The translations under genes were made by a program, and so were the position numbers. A stretch of 64,000 bases of DNA. It comes from Hemibagrus wyckioides. Its lineage: Eukaryota > Chordata > Actinopteri > Siluriformes > Bagridae. The notes beneath the pieces were generated by a model. That model made no database searches and had not been told where the DNA came from. It saw only the letters and a program-made list of their open reading frames with translations. This document shows positions 45,317-56,580 of this stretch, in pieces (within the stretch, counting starts at the first letter, position 1; each line of letters begins with the position of its first letter). The stretch lies in contig NC_080727.1 in NCBI RefSeq assembly GCF_019097595.1, forward strand, positions 8,020,001-8,084,000. Direction: 5' to 3'.

Positions 45317-45820
45317 CTTGGGCTCCGTTTCACCGTGGCCGATAAACAAGACCACCACGGACTCCAACTCCCAGCATCCACCAGCATTCCCATGTTCACA
45401 ATCGTCAGACTTTTAACTATGTGCACCTGTTTATATACCCCTTGTTTTATGTTAACTGTTGCGAGGTATTCACTCAGTTCCTTTGCTCCATGACTTTACT
45501 AAGCCATTGTTTGATATTCTGTGTATTTTGACTCCGATAGCGTTTCCTGATTTCTGATACTGTTTAGCTCTGATATCCCTGTTTTGACCTGTTGGCCTGT
45601 TTTTTGGACTGTGCTTCTGTTTTAAAGTTTTGGATTTGTATTGTGCCTCTCCGCCTGTCCAATACCATTTGTATGTCTTGTTTTTGTGACTGTCCCTATA
45701 CTTTTGTCTGTTCCTAATTTTGTGCATGCTCCGATACTTTTGCCTGTTCCTACGTTTACTGCTGTTTTTCTTATTTAAATCTACATTTACATCAAATCCC
45801 TTGAGTTTGCCTCGTAACAG
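45317..45820 (+). mobile_element. Interspersed repeat (same family as 10.9-11.4 kb)
   Basis: GACTCCAACTCCCAGCATCC, CCTGTTTATATACCCCTTGT, CATTGTTTGATATTCTG, GCCTGTTTTTTGGACTGTGC and a GCTCCGATACTTTTGCCTGT end, about 500 bp. This is a familiar dispersed teleost sequence of unknown class. Confidence 0.6.
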
Positions 45821-47504
45821 CTTGACAATCCCAAATCAGGAATATTCGGAGAGGTAGAAATCTGACATGAGCAAAATACAGTACAGTGCAGCATAAAAAT
45901 GATATAACCCTAACTCTAGCACAGCATACAGTACAGTGTAGCTGCCTTAGATTGCAAAAAAAGTTCATATGCTTGCAAACAATCTTTACATGATACATTA
46001 CACCACAGCTCATAGCCAAAAGCTTAGCCAAAGTCTTCCTTTCTTTTAGCCAAGGGTGCAAACAACACCACGGATATAATAGGATGTAGATATAAAGACA
46101 ACCTTTTAGGGATTCAAGCAGTTGCATATTTTACTATAGTGGGTAGTAGAGAACATTAGTTAGCTTAATATGACTTCCATGCAGGCATAGTTTGAGACTG
46201 GGGAACACACCAGACTCTTTACTTGAAGCTGAGCTAGCTTTATTATCTCTCCACCCATGATTATGTAGGTCCTGAAAACATTACCCTTCAAATGAAAGGC
46301 AGTAAATGAACGAATTTGAACTTTTATATTATCATACTCAATAAACATGGATGTGAACTCAAAAAGAAAAAGGTAATGTGCCTTAAATCAGTGGTAAAAG
46401 AGCACCATGGGGAGTTTAATCTTCATGACACTGTAACAGGCAAGTGATAAATGCTGATCTGTCAGTTCACTGCCAAAGTTATTAAAGCAGTGCTTGAGAA
46501 CTTCATCTTGCTGGTCTTGTTTAATATCCTGTGTTCTTCATTACTGAGTAGTTTATCTTTCATTAAATGGAAAGCTCTGGTAATTAAAGCCTTTAATAAA
46601 GCGAGAGAGGTCTTCTTTCGTTAGTGTTCTTTCTCTATATCTCACTCGCTCCATCTCATGTACGCCCGAAGACGAAGAAACGTGTCTTCTCCTTTCCGTT
46701 TCTTTCCTTAATACGATTAACTGAACCTATCAAAAAAGTACATCTCCGCCTGTAGATGCTGATGAAGTCAGGCAGGTAAAAGATACCCTAAATGCAGTCA
46801 CTTTGTCATTTTCATTTGAAAGAATCTGGCAGGCCAGAAAGGCTGGTTTGCCATAAAAATGAAGTTAATATTCCAGAGAAAAACGGAAAAAAAAAGCCAA
46901 AGTGGATTGTTCAGGCAAATTTATTAATATCATTACTCTGCTGTCAGCACACTCACGAAAAATGTCAGTCATAAAAAAGGCTTGCTCCTCTCTTACCTTC
47001 AGTTTTACCCAGAATCCATCACAGCACGAAGCAAATCATTAAATTCGAGAAAGAGCAAGCAAGCGTCTTTTAATAGGAGTTGAAGAGGTTACATGACACG
47101 CACGGATTGGTGCAGGACGTGAGTGATGGACGTATAGTCTGGCCAATGACATCCACTTGGGAAGAAAATAGGGAAGTGAATGACCCATTTCCTATAATGA
47201 CACACACTAGGGGGAAAAATGGCCCATTAACTCTGCTAAACTCTATCCTTGGCTTTTCAAAGAACAACCTAAATATACCCTGTAGAATTTAACTGGAGTG
47301 TTTTTTTTTTCTAGTTGTTAGTAAATTTAGAGATAATTTTGTGTTCAGGACATGTTTCTTGCAGCCGGATGTTACTTTAATGCTTGTAATGATTGCTATG
47401 TTGTGTTACATTATCCACAATTATGGGTCCTTGTCTTGTTGCTAGCATGTGCAAAAGAAATCTATTTATATTTAAATTTACTAGGACCTGAATTAATTAG
47501 AGGT
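45821..47504. other. Intron 1 sequence; 46.5-47.1 kb candidate conserved element
   Basis: No exon recognised. 46540-47060 is repeat-free, with TAATTAAAG and TCATTAAATT cores. Conservation untested. Confidence 0.3.
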
Positions 47505-47758
47505 TAGCTAAGTGGTTAGCACATTTGACTTATACTTCCTGTCTGGACCCTGGGTGAGTTTGCAGAAAGTGATTCAAGGGGTCTCTAAATTGTCCGTAGT
47601 GTGTGTGTGGGTGTGTGTCTTGAGATAAGTTGACACCCTGTCCAGGGTGTCCCCTGCCTTGTGCCCAAAGTCTTATGGAATAGACCATAGATTTCCCATG
47701 AACCTGTGTAGAATACATAGGGCAGAAAATAGATGGATGGATGGATGGAAATTAAAAT
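47505..47758 (+). mobile_element. DANA/mermaid-type SINE
   Basis: GGTTAGCTAAGTGGTTAGCA (tRNA-like head), CTCTAAATTGTCCGTAGTGT (core), CACCCTGTCCAGGGTGTCCC and a (GGAT)n tail at 47732-47749. Confidence 0.8.
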
Positions 47759-47794
47759 ATTATGAGCAAAGTTTTGCATTGTGACCACCATTGG

Positions 47795-48642
47795 GTGGGT
47801 TGTTACAGAGATAGAGAGAGATACAGAGAGACTGGAAGAGTCACAGAAAGGCAAAGAAGTGGACGTCCTTTGGCCACATCCCACATTGATGACTGCTTCA
47901 TTGTGAACAGTGCCCTGTGGAACCGGATGATGAATGCCACTCAACTCCAGGCACATTTAAGGGAGGTGAGAGGCACCCAAGTGTCACGTCAGACCATTCG
48001 AAACCGTTTACATCAGCGTGGTCTGCGTGCTAGACGACCTGCATGGGCCAGGGAGCATTTACGCTGGACAAGGGACCAGTGGGCCTCAGTGCTGTTGTCT
48101 AATGAAAGTCGATTCACGTTGAGCAAAAATGATGGCCGCCAACGATGTTGGAGACGTCAAGGAGAGCACTATGCATCAGCCACTGTTGTCACCAGATGAG
48201 CCTTTGGTGGTGGTGGTGTTACAGTCTGGCCAGGTGTGTCTACTCAATACACAACTGCCCTACATCTTGTGAATGGTACAGTGACAAGCCAATACTATCT
48301 GAATAACATCATTAATCCAGTCATTGTGCCCCTGCATGAACAACACAGGCCTAATTTCATCTTCATGGACGACAATGCTCCAGCTCATCGAGGTTGCATC
48401 ATTAGGGAATGGCTGATGGAAGCTGGGGTACCTCAAATGGAGTGGCCTGCACTTTCTCCAGACCTGAATCCCATAGAAAACCTATGGGATCAGCTTAGTC
48501 GCCGTGTAACCCTGCACCCCAGAACCTCAATGACCTGAGGGCCACCCTTCAAGAAGAGTGGAATGCCATGCCTCAGCAGACAATAAGTCGACTCGTGAAC
48601 AGAATGAGACGTCGTTGTCAAGCTGTAATTGATGGCACATGA
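47795..48642 (+). pseudogene. Tc1-like DD34E transposase with mutated catalytic Asp, one stop and one frameshift
   Basis: Near-complete Tc1-like transposase. Motifs in order: RYRETGRVTERQRSGRP (end of the paired-like domain), [64 protein letters not shown] and RMRRRCQAVIDGT. Defects: the first catalytic residue is Asn (AAT, 48101-48103) in SNES where the family has DES; TGA at 48197-48199 splits the frame; and a frameshift near 48505-48520 moves the C-terminus into another frame (NLNDLRATLQEEW), ending at 48642. Spacing between the second Asp and the Glu is 34 residues. The first helix-turn-helix and the 5' terminal repeat are missing, apparently truncated next to the SINE tail. Confidence 0.92.
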
Positions 48643-48807
48643 CAAATTACTGAGACACTGACATTTTTTGTTGGCTTTTGTTTCAATAAATTGTTTGAGA
48701 TGAGGAAATCACCACTGCATGCTTCTACTTAAATGCCCTACTTTCATGATATAATATCACTGTAGCGTGAACGTTTTACATTTTCCATAAATTTCACCCA
48801 AAAGCCA

Positions 48808-48834
48808 AATATCCTTAACTTTTTGTGAGTAGTG
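48808..48834 (-). repeat. 3' terminal inverted repeat of the DD34E Tc1-like element
   Basis: Ends ...CTTAACTTTTTGTGAGTAGTG followed by TA (48835-48836). Read inward it starts CACTACTCACAAAAAG, a typical Tc1-like end. Confidence 0.85.
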
Positions 48835-48838
48835 TAGT

Positions 48839-48913
48839 TTCTAATGCAAAGAAATTCAGTGTTAAGTTAAAAAAAATCAAATGACTTTAGGACTGAATTT
48901 CTTTGCATTAGAA
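48839..48913. repeat. Perfect 21-bp inverted repeat (hairpin), 33-bp loop
   Basis: Arm 48839-48859 contains CTAATGCAAAGAAATTCAG, and 48893-48913 is its exact reverse complement. It starts 2 bp after the TA flank of the preceding Tc1-like element. Confidence 0.95.
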
Positions 48914-48928
48914 TCTATTTGGGGCCAA

Positions 48929-49252
48929 AATGAATTTGTATAGGCGGCATGGTGGCTTAGTGGTTGGCATGTTCACCTCACACCTCCAGGTTCCTGGGTT
49001 TGAGTCTTGCTCCTGCTCAGAGTGTGTGTGTGTGTGTGTGTGTGGAGTTTGCATGTTCTCCCTGTGCTTGGTGGGTTTCCTCCCCACGGTCCAAAGACAT
49101 GCTTCTAGGCTGATTGGAGTCTCTAAATTGTGTGAGTGAATGAGAGTGTGTGGGTTGGCACTCCGTCCAGGGTGTATCCTGCCTTGATGCCCCTTGGTGC
49201 CTGAGATGACCTCCCCATGACCCGAGTATAGATCGGATAATGAATTTGAATA
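48929..49252 (+). mobile_element. Full-length DANA/mermaid-type SINE with target-site duplication
   Basis: Head GCATGGTGGCTTAGTGGTTG (A-box) and CTGGGTTTGAGTCTTGC (B-box), then GAGTTTGCATGTTCTCCCTG, TCCAAAGACATGCTTCTAGG, GGCACTCCGTCCAGGGTGTA and a GATCGGATAATG end. It carries an internal (TG)n at about 49021-49043. The flanks AATGAATTTGTATA (48929-48942) and AATGAATTTGAATA (49239-49252) match 13 of 14. Confidence 0.9.
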
Positions 49253-50559
49253 GGAATTCAGGATTTGGTTTAGGGTCTGTTTAAAATTATTCAGAATTAT
49301 TTTATACATTAAGCATTTTTACCAGGATTAGTTTGGACTGAAAACACTTTCAAAGACATCATTTGGATTAATGAATTTAGATCAGGAACCTTTTGGACAT
49401 TTGTAAAATTCATATGTATTATGATCCATTTGAACTTCCATTGAAATAATTGAATCAGATCAATATAATGAATTAATGAATCAGAATATTAATTTCATGA
49501 TCTAATTTATCTTGAGTTTCATTTTATTTTCTATATTATTATTTTATTATTACTAATCCTAAATTATGCCGATTTCTATCACCCTAAAACAGCAGAAAAG
49601 TATAGACCCCAAAAACAACAGCAAGTCTCCTCTTTTAAATAAACTAAATAAGATTAAAAGGTGTAGTAGCTGTGAATTCTAGCCAAAGCAGATACTGAAA
49701 TACTTGCAGAAGCATTTTTAAGGATGCAGATATCAGGCTTCAAGCAGAGCATCAATGTGTATATTTTCAGATTGGATCACAGGTTTATGGGAAACCCAAA
49801 TGCCAGATTAAGAGATGAGGATTAAAGGATGTTCAAAGCCTGAACCCAGATGAAGATTTGCCTTCTGGCATTTTCCATGTTTCATGCATCTTGTTTGATT
49901 GACAGGTGGTATCCTCTCGAGGGGGATGTGATTTGTGTCATATGTATACTGAAATATTTGTAGAAGAGCAAAAACAGATGAGACTGGCTTTGAGTCAGAA
50001 TAAATGTTGCGTCTAGATTCATTTCCTGTAAGGATTTCTTTTTGGGGTTTTCACTAGGATTGACACGGAAAGGGGTTTTTACACATTCGGATTCACGTCT
50101 GGAACTGGATTCCTTTGAAATTAAGACACATTTTAATTAGGATCTGTTCAGATTAGACTGCATTTTGAAAACGAGAATACAATAGAAGCTTGGAATATTC
50201 TGCATGAAGATATAGTCTCACTCCACAAATGTCTGTGCAAGTTTTAGACTTTACAGATAAAGCCTCGGTGCTGATAACAAGACTTCTCCGAACATACAAA
50301 ATCCCTGTGTGGAAAAGTGTCCACCTACCTCACAGACAAGACACTTTTTACTCGTGTAATTGTGGTTCTATGAGCCCTGGATAGCTGCCAGCAGCTGTCA
50401 TACCCACATCTCAGGGGTCCTTCCTGAAGAGTCATAAAATCTTTCCATCCTCGCTTTCGTTCAGTTCTCACCAAGTTTATGGTGGGTCTGATTTACAACA
50501 AACTCGCTCTCTCTCTGTATATAGATATAGACAGATAGATATACAGATATGCAGGACAG
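49253..50559. other. Repeat-poor intron 1 sequence
   Basis: No exon or known family recognised. Related phrases such as TTTAGGATT and GAATTAGGATCTG recur, perhaps an old low-copy repeat. Confidence 0.4.
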
Positions 50560-50758
50560 CAGGACTAGGGCAAGTGGTGGATGAAATGGTTAAGACTTTG
50601 GGTTAGTGAATGGATGATTAGAGTTAAAGCACCAGCAACACCAAACTTCAGCTTTTGGGCCCTTCAGTAAGGCCCTTAACCCTTTCTGCTTCAGGGGTGC
50701 TTATTATATCTGACTTCCCTAACATTCCAAGTCGTAAAGCTGTAATGTAAATATGTCT
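50560..50758 (+). mobile_element. tRNA-derived SINE (family A), decayed
   Basis: GTGGATGAAATGGTTAAGAC (A-box region), ATTAGAGTTAAAGCACCAGC (decayed B-box region), TTTGGGCCCTTCAGTAAGGC and CTTAACCCTTTCTGCTTCAG, with a TCGTAAAGCTGTAATGTAAA end. Confidence 0.7.
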
Positions 50759-50811
50759 TCTTCTTCTTTAAAAGACATTCTCTCACTGCTTATAACCTCC
50801 ACGGTATGTTT

Positions 50812-51330
50812 ACATTTACATTTGTGGCTTTTGGCAGACACCCTTATACAGAGTGATGTTCAAAAGTGCCTTGAAATATCTATCAATGAATGCATTACCA
50901 CTGGTTCACTAGGTTACAGACTTAGGATACCATCAGCCTAAAACTCTGTTGGTAGGAATTATACCACTTTTTTAATACATAAAACAAACAGGGAAAAATA
51001 AGCACTTTAAGTGTTTCAGGAGGAGAATGGACAACATATACTATTGTGTATTTTTTATGAGTATCATACAACATATACTACTGAAACCTGAGCATCACAC
51101 CCAAACTGACTCTTTGAACATCCCACTTCCAGATTTGTTTTGCTGATATAATCATATCCATTCTTCTGGGAAGATTTTATAAATGAATAAACATCAACAC
51201 TGGTTCACTAGAACACAGACCACCAACCTAAAACTCGGGTGAGAGAAAATTATAGCACAATTTTTTAAAATACATAAATATATAAAACAAACAGGGTAAA
51301 ATATGAGCTCGTTTACGTGTTTCACAAAGA
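50812..51330 (-). mobile_element. SINE tail plus Tc1-like fragment, composite repeat
   Basis: 50812-51180 is homologous to 56176-56515: TTTGGCAGACACCCTTATAC, CTGGTTCACTAGGTTACAG, ACAAACAGGGAAAAATAAGC, then CTGAGCATCACACCCAAACT and CCAGATTTGTTTTGCTGATA. The last two phrases belong to the Tc1-like family at 37.4 kb. A further partial copy of the middle segment follows at about 51189-51330. Confidence 0.7.
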
Positions 51331-51455
51331 GTTAGGTCTTTACCCATTGTTTGAAGGTAGCTAATCTAATGGTAAGTGAGATTCACCTGGAATTCACCTG
51401 TGTGCCACAAAGTGAAGAGTTTGACTGCTATACTCATGCCATGGGACAATATTAA
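51331..51455. other. Unannotated
   Basis: Nothing recognised. Confidence 0.35.
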
Positions 51456-51880
51456 CCCTCCTGTTATCCTCAAACTTACACGTTTTGCCCTTGGGGTCAA
51501 ATTTAATAGTAAGGTAATTTCTATTTCTTTACTGACTACCCATATAGCTTTTTAAATAAAACATAACCCCAATCCTAAAACAGAGAGATTATAAAATTTA
51601 TTGTTATAGTGACCTCAATATTATCCAAAACAGATGAATGGGTTTTTTTTTTTAGGTGTTTTATACAGCTAAACAGCCTGGGCTTAAATTGACCCCAAGG
51701 AACACTGATGCCACAAAATGTGTACAGGACACTGAAAACATATTACGATAATTTTATGCTATTAAATATGAAACAAAAAAAATATGTCAAACATATATAT
51801 ATACATATATTTAGAGACATTAAAGATTGAATGGGGTCAAATTGACTTAAAGTGCAAAGAATAATAACCTTGTAGAACCT
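51452..51880. mobile_element. piggyBac-like MITE, decayed
   Basis: TTAA (51452-51455) precedes CCCTCCTGTTATCCTC. Inverted GGGGTCAAATT motifs sit inside both ends (51495-51510 and about 51834-51845). The CCCTCC end next to TTAA is a piggyBac feature. The right end (AATAATAACC) is eroded, so the assignment is tentative. Confidence 0.5.
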
Positions 51881-53369
51881 GCACTGAAGAGTTCCACATT
51901 AAAATAACTCTCATAAAGAGGAGACACTCATTGTAGAGTAGCATGTCACAGTGGGGGCTTTGATTTGTTTTGACTATTGGCACAGCATGTATTTGTGCAT
52001 TACACTATGTTTGTAATTTTATGCATGCGATATTTTATTATTCATTATTTTATGTCACTAGAAATACAAGCTATTTGCACTTCTTTGTGCGATGTGTTAT
52101 GACTATTAGTATGTAATGTATACAGGAATTTGTGAGAAGGTCCTTTATGATTTTGCACTTAACTCTTATGTATGTGGGTGAAAAGTTAATATGGGTGTTC
52201 CCTTATGGTCTATACTTAGCTACAATTTCCAGAGCTGTTCCACAAAATGTAGCTTGTAAATATTTAATGATTATACTGTATAAAACTATTATGACTGCTG
52301 GAAGGCGGGAACACTGAAGCAGATCACAGACCCAGGTGTAAAGGGTTAAACAGGTTTTATTGAAGCCAATGTGGAATAAAGAGAGAGGGAAGAGAGTGAG
52401 ATAGACCGAAGTTGTCGAGGCTCTCTATGTTAACCCTAACCCTTATCTCAGTATTGTAAACTGTTATCTACAGTACAGCTTTATCTCTAAATATCAACCC
52501 TGTGACCCCTAAAATTTTAAACATGTTTCTCCATTGGTGTTTTCCTTCATTAGCTCACGATTCACTCTGCCAATTCCATGCTAAAATGAAAGAGTCAAGA
52601 AATCTGCACAGGTCCTTTTGATTTTGTAGTCTTATCTTGCAATCTTGTACACAGTATCTGATCACAACCGGCGAAATTCAAATCCTGTATTTAGTGGGTT
52701 TCTGCTGGAATAGCTATCTTCCGTGAAACGGAGTTGACGTCTAACATGATAACCAGACTGCAATTCAAGAAAAAAAAAAGAAATAAATAAGTAAAAAATA
52801 TGGTGTGAATTTTATTTGTGAACTATGCTGACATGTCCTCTAACTCACTTGTTCCAAGTTTTTGTTCCAAGGTTGTTAACTGCTTACTTACTGTTTTTAT
52901 CTGTTTTTTTTTTTTTTGCAAGTCAGCAATAACTGTCTCTTTTGGTTTCCAGTCTGAAAGATGAAACAGGCTAAAAAAGAGATGATTTTTCAAGAGAAAA
53001 GAGAATACTTTATAGAATATTTAAGTGGATAGTCTAGGTCATTGTTACACTTTTTATTCTATACAACTGTTATCGCTAAACCTTGAAGGGTACGAAAGGT
53101 TTTTGATTTTACGCTGTGATTATGTGCCAAGCCTTTTATGATTATGTCTTTTGAAAGGAAAATTAATGGAATTTAATTGAATTCAATTTCATTTAATGTA
53201 CTTAAGGCTTTTGAGGATAGTGTCTCTTTGCATATGTTTTATTTTCTATTTTTATATCCCATTTTTCTTTAGTTTTTCTTTTCGTGTGTTACTTTTCTGT
53301 CCTGCTTCTTTCAGACTCTCTTGCTACGTCCATTTTTCTCTCCAGGCCAGGTGCGTCTGAGTCTGCATG
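51881..53369. other. Unannotated intron 1 sequence
   Basis: A possible dispersed repeat at 52.3-52.4 kb (GGTTAAACAGGTTTTATTGA, like 16.36 kb). No exon recognised. Confidence 0.4.
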
Positions 53370-53900
53370 TTCACCAGAACATCATTAATCATTTCAAACA
53401 ATTTTATGCAGATTTCCAAAAGCTCAGGTGAAGCAAATAGGAATAGTTATTCAGTCATAATTCGCACGAGGAGCCAAAGGATAATGTTATGAAAGAAGCA
53501 CTAGGCATTTTTATTCAAATCTGTTTCCATCAGCATTCATTATACCATTATCCATTAATATAATATAAATATTCACATTAACACTAGCAAATGGAGAATA
53601 GATAAAGGCAAATCCGATGTTCAGATAAAAGCAGATTATTGAATAACATCTTCATTTAGATTTACCTACGCGGGCAATTATCAGAATCACAAACAAAAGG
53701 CAAACACAGAATAAAGGATGTAAATGTGAAATCTAACAGGAGAGGAAACGCACTCCAATTATTCTGCTGTTCGGATGAAGGCAGAGTGGGATGATAATGA
53801 CGAGCTTTAAATGCCAAGTAACAAATAACGAGCGTTAAATGTGGTTGTTAGAGTGAGCGCAGATTTACAGAGCTACAAATAAACACGAGGGAACAGAAAG
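53370..53900. other. Repeat-free stretch, candidate conserved non-coding element
   Basis: High-complexity block with ATTAATCATT, TTATGCAGATTT and CAATTATTCTG cores and no known repeat. Regulatory role not tested. Confidence 0.25.
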
Positions 53901-55194
53901 GGTCACGCAGTCCACTCACCTAACGGACACACACACACACAGAGGAAAATGCCCCGACAAACACTGTTATAACCTTTCATGCTCTTGAATACAACCACCC
54001 CCACACACACATACAAGACACAAGAAAACAGTCAAAAAAATATATAAATCTTTATATTACTTAATTAAGAAAAATGACAGATATGCTTTTTTAACATCGA
54101 GGAAAATTATTTGACATCTTTTTACAGTAATAGAATACGACAAACCCATTAAACTTCCACACTCTCCTAGCAAATTCATCCTGAGCTTCCATCTTCTTGT
54201 AGCTAAATACTTTTCTGAATCGTTTAACTGCAGTGACTGAATAACTCAAAGCAGTGCTTTCCTAGTGATTGATGTGCTTTAAAATGAGGTGCACTGCCCA
54301 CTAAAATTAAATATACCATTTGTATTTTTGACCACTGGTAGTTTTCAGTATGTTTCTCATTTTTTTAAAGGTTCTGACATTTCTGAAGGTTGAAAAGTTT
54401 CTTGATTTAATGTGTATTAATAACGGAAATATGGTGCAGATAGAGAAGCGGGGAAAAAAGAACTGCAATTTAAGTGTCACCATTTTATATGCAACATTTG
54501 CTCCATATAAATTTAACCCTGGCACATTTATCTGCTTGGCAATGGTTTATTGGGGGAGATGAGAACATAGCACTCGCATGTGGACCTAATCAACCGATCC
54601 AGGCTCACTCTACTTCCAAGCAGTGGCAGTTTGGACCAGAATCAATTCAACTGAAAGAAGTGAACCGAGGAAGTGCAACTTATGAGGTTATTTGCCCCTG
54701 TACGATTTTAAGATTATTACTTCACAGCATGAGATGTTACCATGTGATGTATGTGATGATGCATCAAACAATGATGACCCTCTAAAGAAAGTTCTGTCAA
54801 GCTCCTCTATCTAACCTAAGATACTGGAGTCACAGAAACAGATCCAAGACCTTGGTATAACACGGGAGACGCTATATCTCGAGAAGAGATAGAAGATGGG
54901 TTCAAGGCATGGGTAAAAGTACAGATTGAAAGAGACTTTCTTTCTGCTTCCACACTTCGTGTAAATCTCATGTTTCCTTTCTCCATTGCCACTGCTGTAC
55001 TTGCAGCTGTCTTGCAGGTTTTGCATCATTCAGTTGATGGCACTGATACTAGCGTCATATCAGCTGTCAGACTCGGAGGCATAATCACTTACAGAAATTT
55101 GGCACTGACCGTGTTTGCTTGCAATGGCACTAATTTTTACAAGATACACAAAACCCCCTTTAATTTAGTGATTTGTATTATTAAGTATTTATTG
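53901..55194. other. Unannotated; no recognised family
   Basis: Short open frames at 54.47-54.79 and 54.97-55.22 kb lack any domain I recognise. Treated as chance or as an old unknown repeat. Confidence 0.4.
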
Positions 55195-55500
55195 ATTGCA
55201 CTCTATAAGCCAGGGGGTGGATGATTTTATCCTAAAAGGGCTGCTGGGGTGCAGGTTTTTATTCCACCCAATCAGAGTCTAGAGAGGATGTGGTAGCTTA
55301 GTGGTTAAGGCACTGGATTACTGAATTTGGACCCCAAGTCTACCAAGCTGCCAGTGCTGGGGCCCTGAACAAGGCCCTTAACCCTCAATTGCTCTTTCGG
55401 GTATCAGGTATAGCTCCTGCTTGAGTGGAATGAAAACCAGCTGGACAACACTGGTGACCTCTGTTATTACAGAATATTTTAGAGAACAAGAGGTCAAAAG
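55195..55500. mobile_element. Palindromic MITE-like element split by a SINE
   Basis: Left part TTTTTATTCCACCCAATCAG (55255-55274) and right part GTATAGCTCCTGCTTGAGTG with GGAATGAAAACC (55408-55436) are the two arms seen together at 2460-2656. Between them sits SINE sequence (55279-55400). Confidence 0.7.
55279..55400 (+). mobile_element. tRNA-derived SINE (family A) nested in the MITE
   Basis: GTGGTAGCTTAGTGGTTAAG (A-box), GACCCCAAGTCTACC (decayed B-box region), CTGCCAGTGCTGGGGCCCTG and CTTAACCCTCAATTGCTC. Confidence 0.8.
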
Positions 55501-56175
55501 GTGTATGTTAATCATAATAATAAAATAAAAATAATCAATACATTACATACAATACAACTTCTAATATTGTCTATATACATTACTTATTAAGACAGGCATG
55601 CATGTGTGTGTGTGTTAATACTTGTTTGTTAGAACATGGAACAGGAAGGAAACTGAAACACAAGATAGAAGGGTAGCTGAAGAGGAGTAAGTGATTTTGA
55701 AAAAGGAAAATAACCATCGTGAAATGGTATATAGAGATCTGGTATATAGAGACCGAGTTCAAGAGTTGCTCAGCTTTGTTGATTCTCAATAAAGTCTACT
55801 TGTGGCATCAAAACCCTAAGACTCCAAGAGCTCCTTTGGAAGAAGAATTTTCAATGACTCTATAAGGATTGGTAATTCAGTGTTCATTGTGAAATCAAAT
55901 CATTATAGGTGTAAAAAAAAACCCACTGTACTGTATACTTGGAAAGGTTATAAACAAAAGATGCGCCAGGTTCCTAAAATCAAGTCACTACCGCTGCCAT
56001 TCTGTTCACTTAAAGCCGAATGCATGTAAACACGTCTTCCACCACTGTGATGTGGCTAAACCAAAAGCTATTAAACTGTCTCTGGAGGAATGGAGAAAGC
56101 TGGTGCTGTGGTTAGAGGCTGGAGCATACTAACCACAAAAAAAATAAAAAACAAGAGAGAGGGAGAGAGAGAGAG
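55501..56175. other. Unannotated intron 1 sequence
   Basis: GA-rich tract at 56153-56177; no exon recognised. Confidence 0.4.
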
Positions 56176-56515
56176 AGATTTACATTTGTGGTATTTGGCA
56201 GACGTCCTTATCAAGAGTGACGTACAAAAGTGCTTTAAAGTCTTTATCTGTGAATGAATTAACACTGGTTCACTAGGTCACAGATTTAGGATACCATCAG
56301 CCTAAAACTTTGTTGTGAGAATTTATAGCAGAACTTTTTTTTTAAATACATGAACAAACAGGGAAAAATAAGCGCAACTTTGAAGTATTTCAGGAAGAGA
56401 ATGGACAACATATACTATTGAAACCTGACCATCACCCCCAAATTGACTCTGAACACCCCATTCCAGATTTGTTTTGCTGACATAATCACCTTCATTCCTC
56501 TGGGAAGACTTTAGA
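56176..56515 (-). mobile_element. SINE tail plus Tc1-like fragment, second copy
   Basis: Collinear with 50812-51180: TATTTGGCAGACGTCCTTAT, CTGGTTCACTAGGTCACAG, ACAAACAGGGAAAAATAAGC, CCAGATTTGTTTTGCTGACA. Confidence 0.75.
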
Positions 56516-56531
56516 TTTTAGAGCATGGCTA

Positions 56532-56534
<3 letters not shown>

Positions 56535-56580
<46 letters not shown>
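56535..56580. repeat. (TC)n microsatellite
   Basis: CT-rich run with one GTC interruption. Confidence 0.93.

Noticed and set aside
54474..55224. Coding frames at 54.47-54.79 and 54.97-55.22 kb
   Set aside because: No recognisable domain, splice context or codon bias; likely chance.
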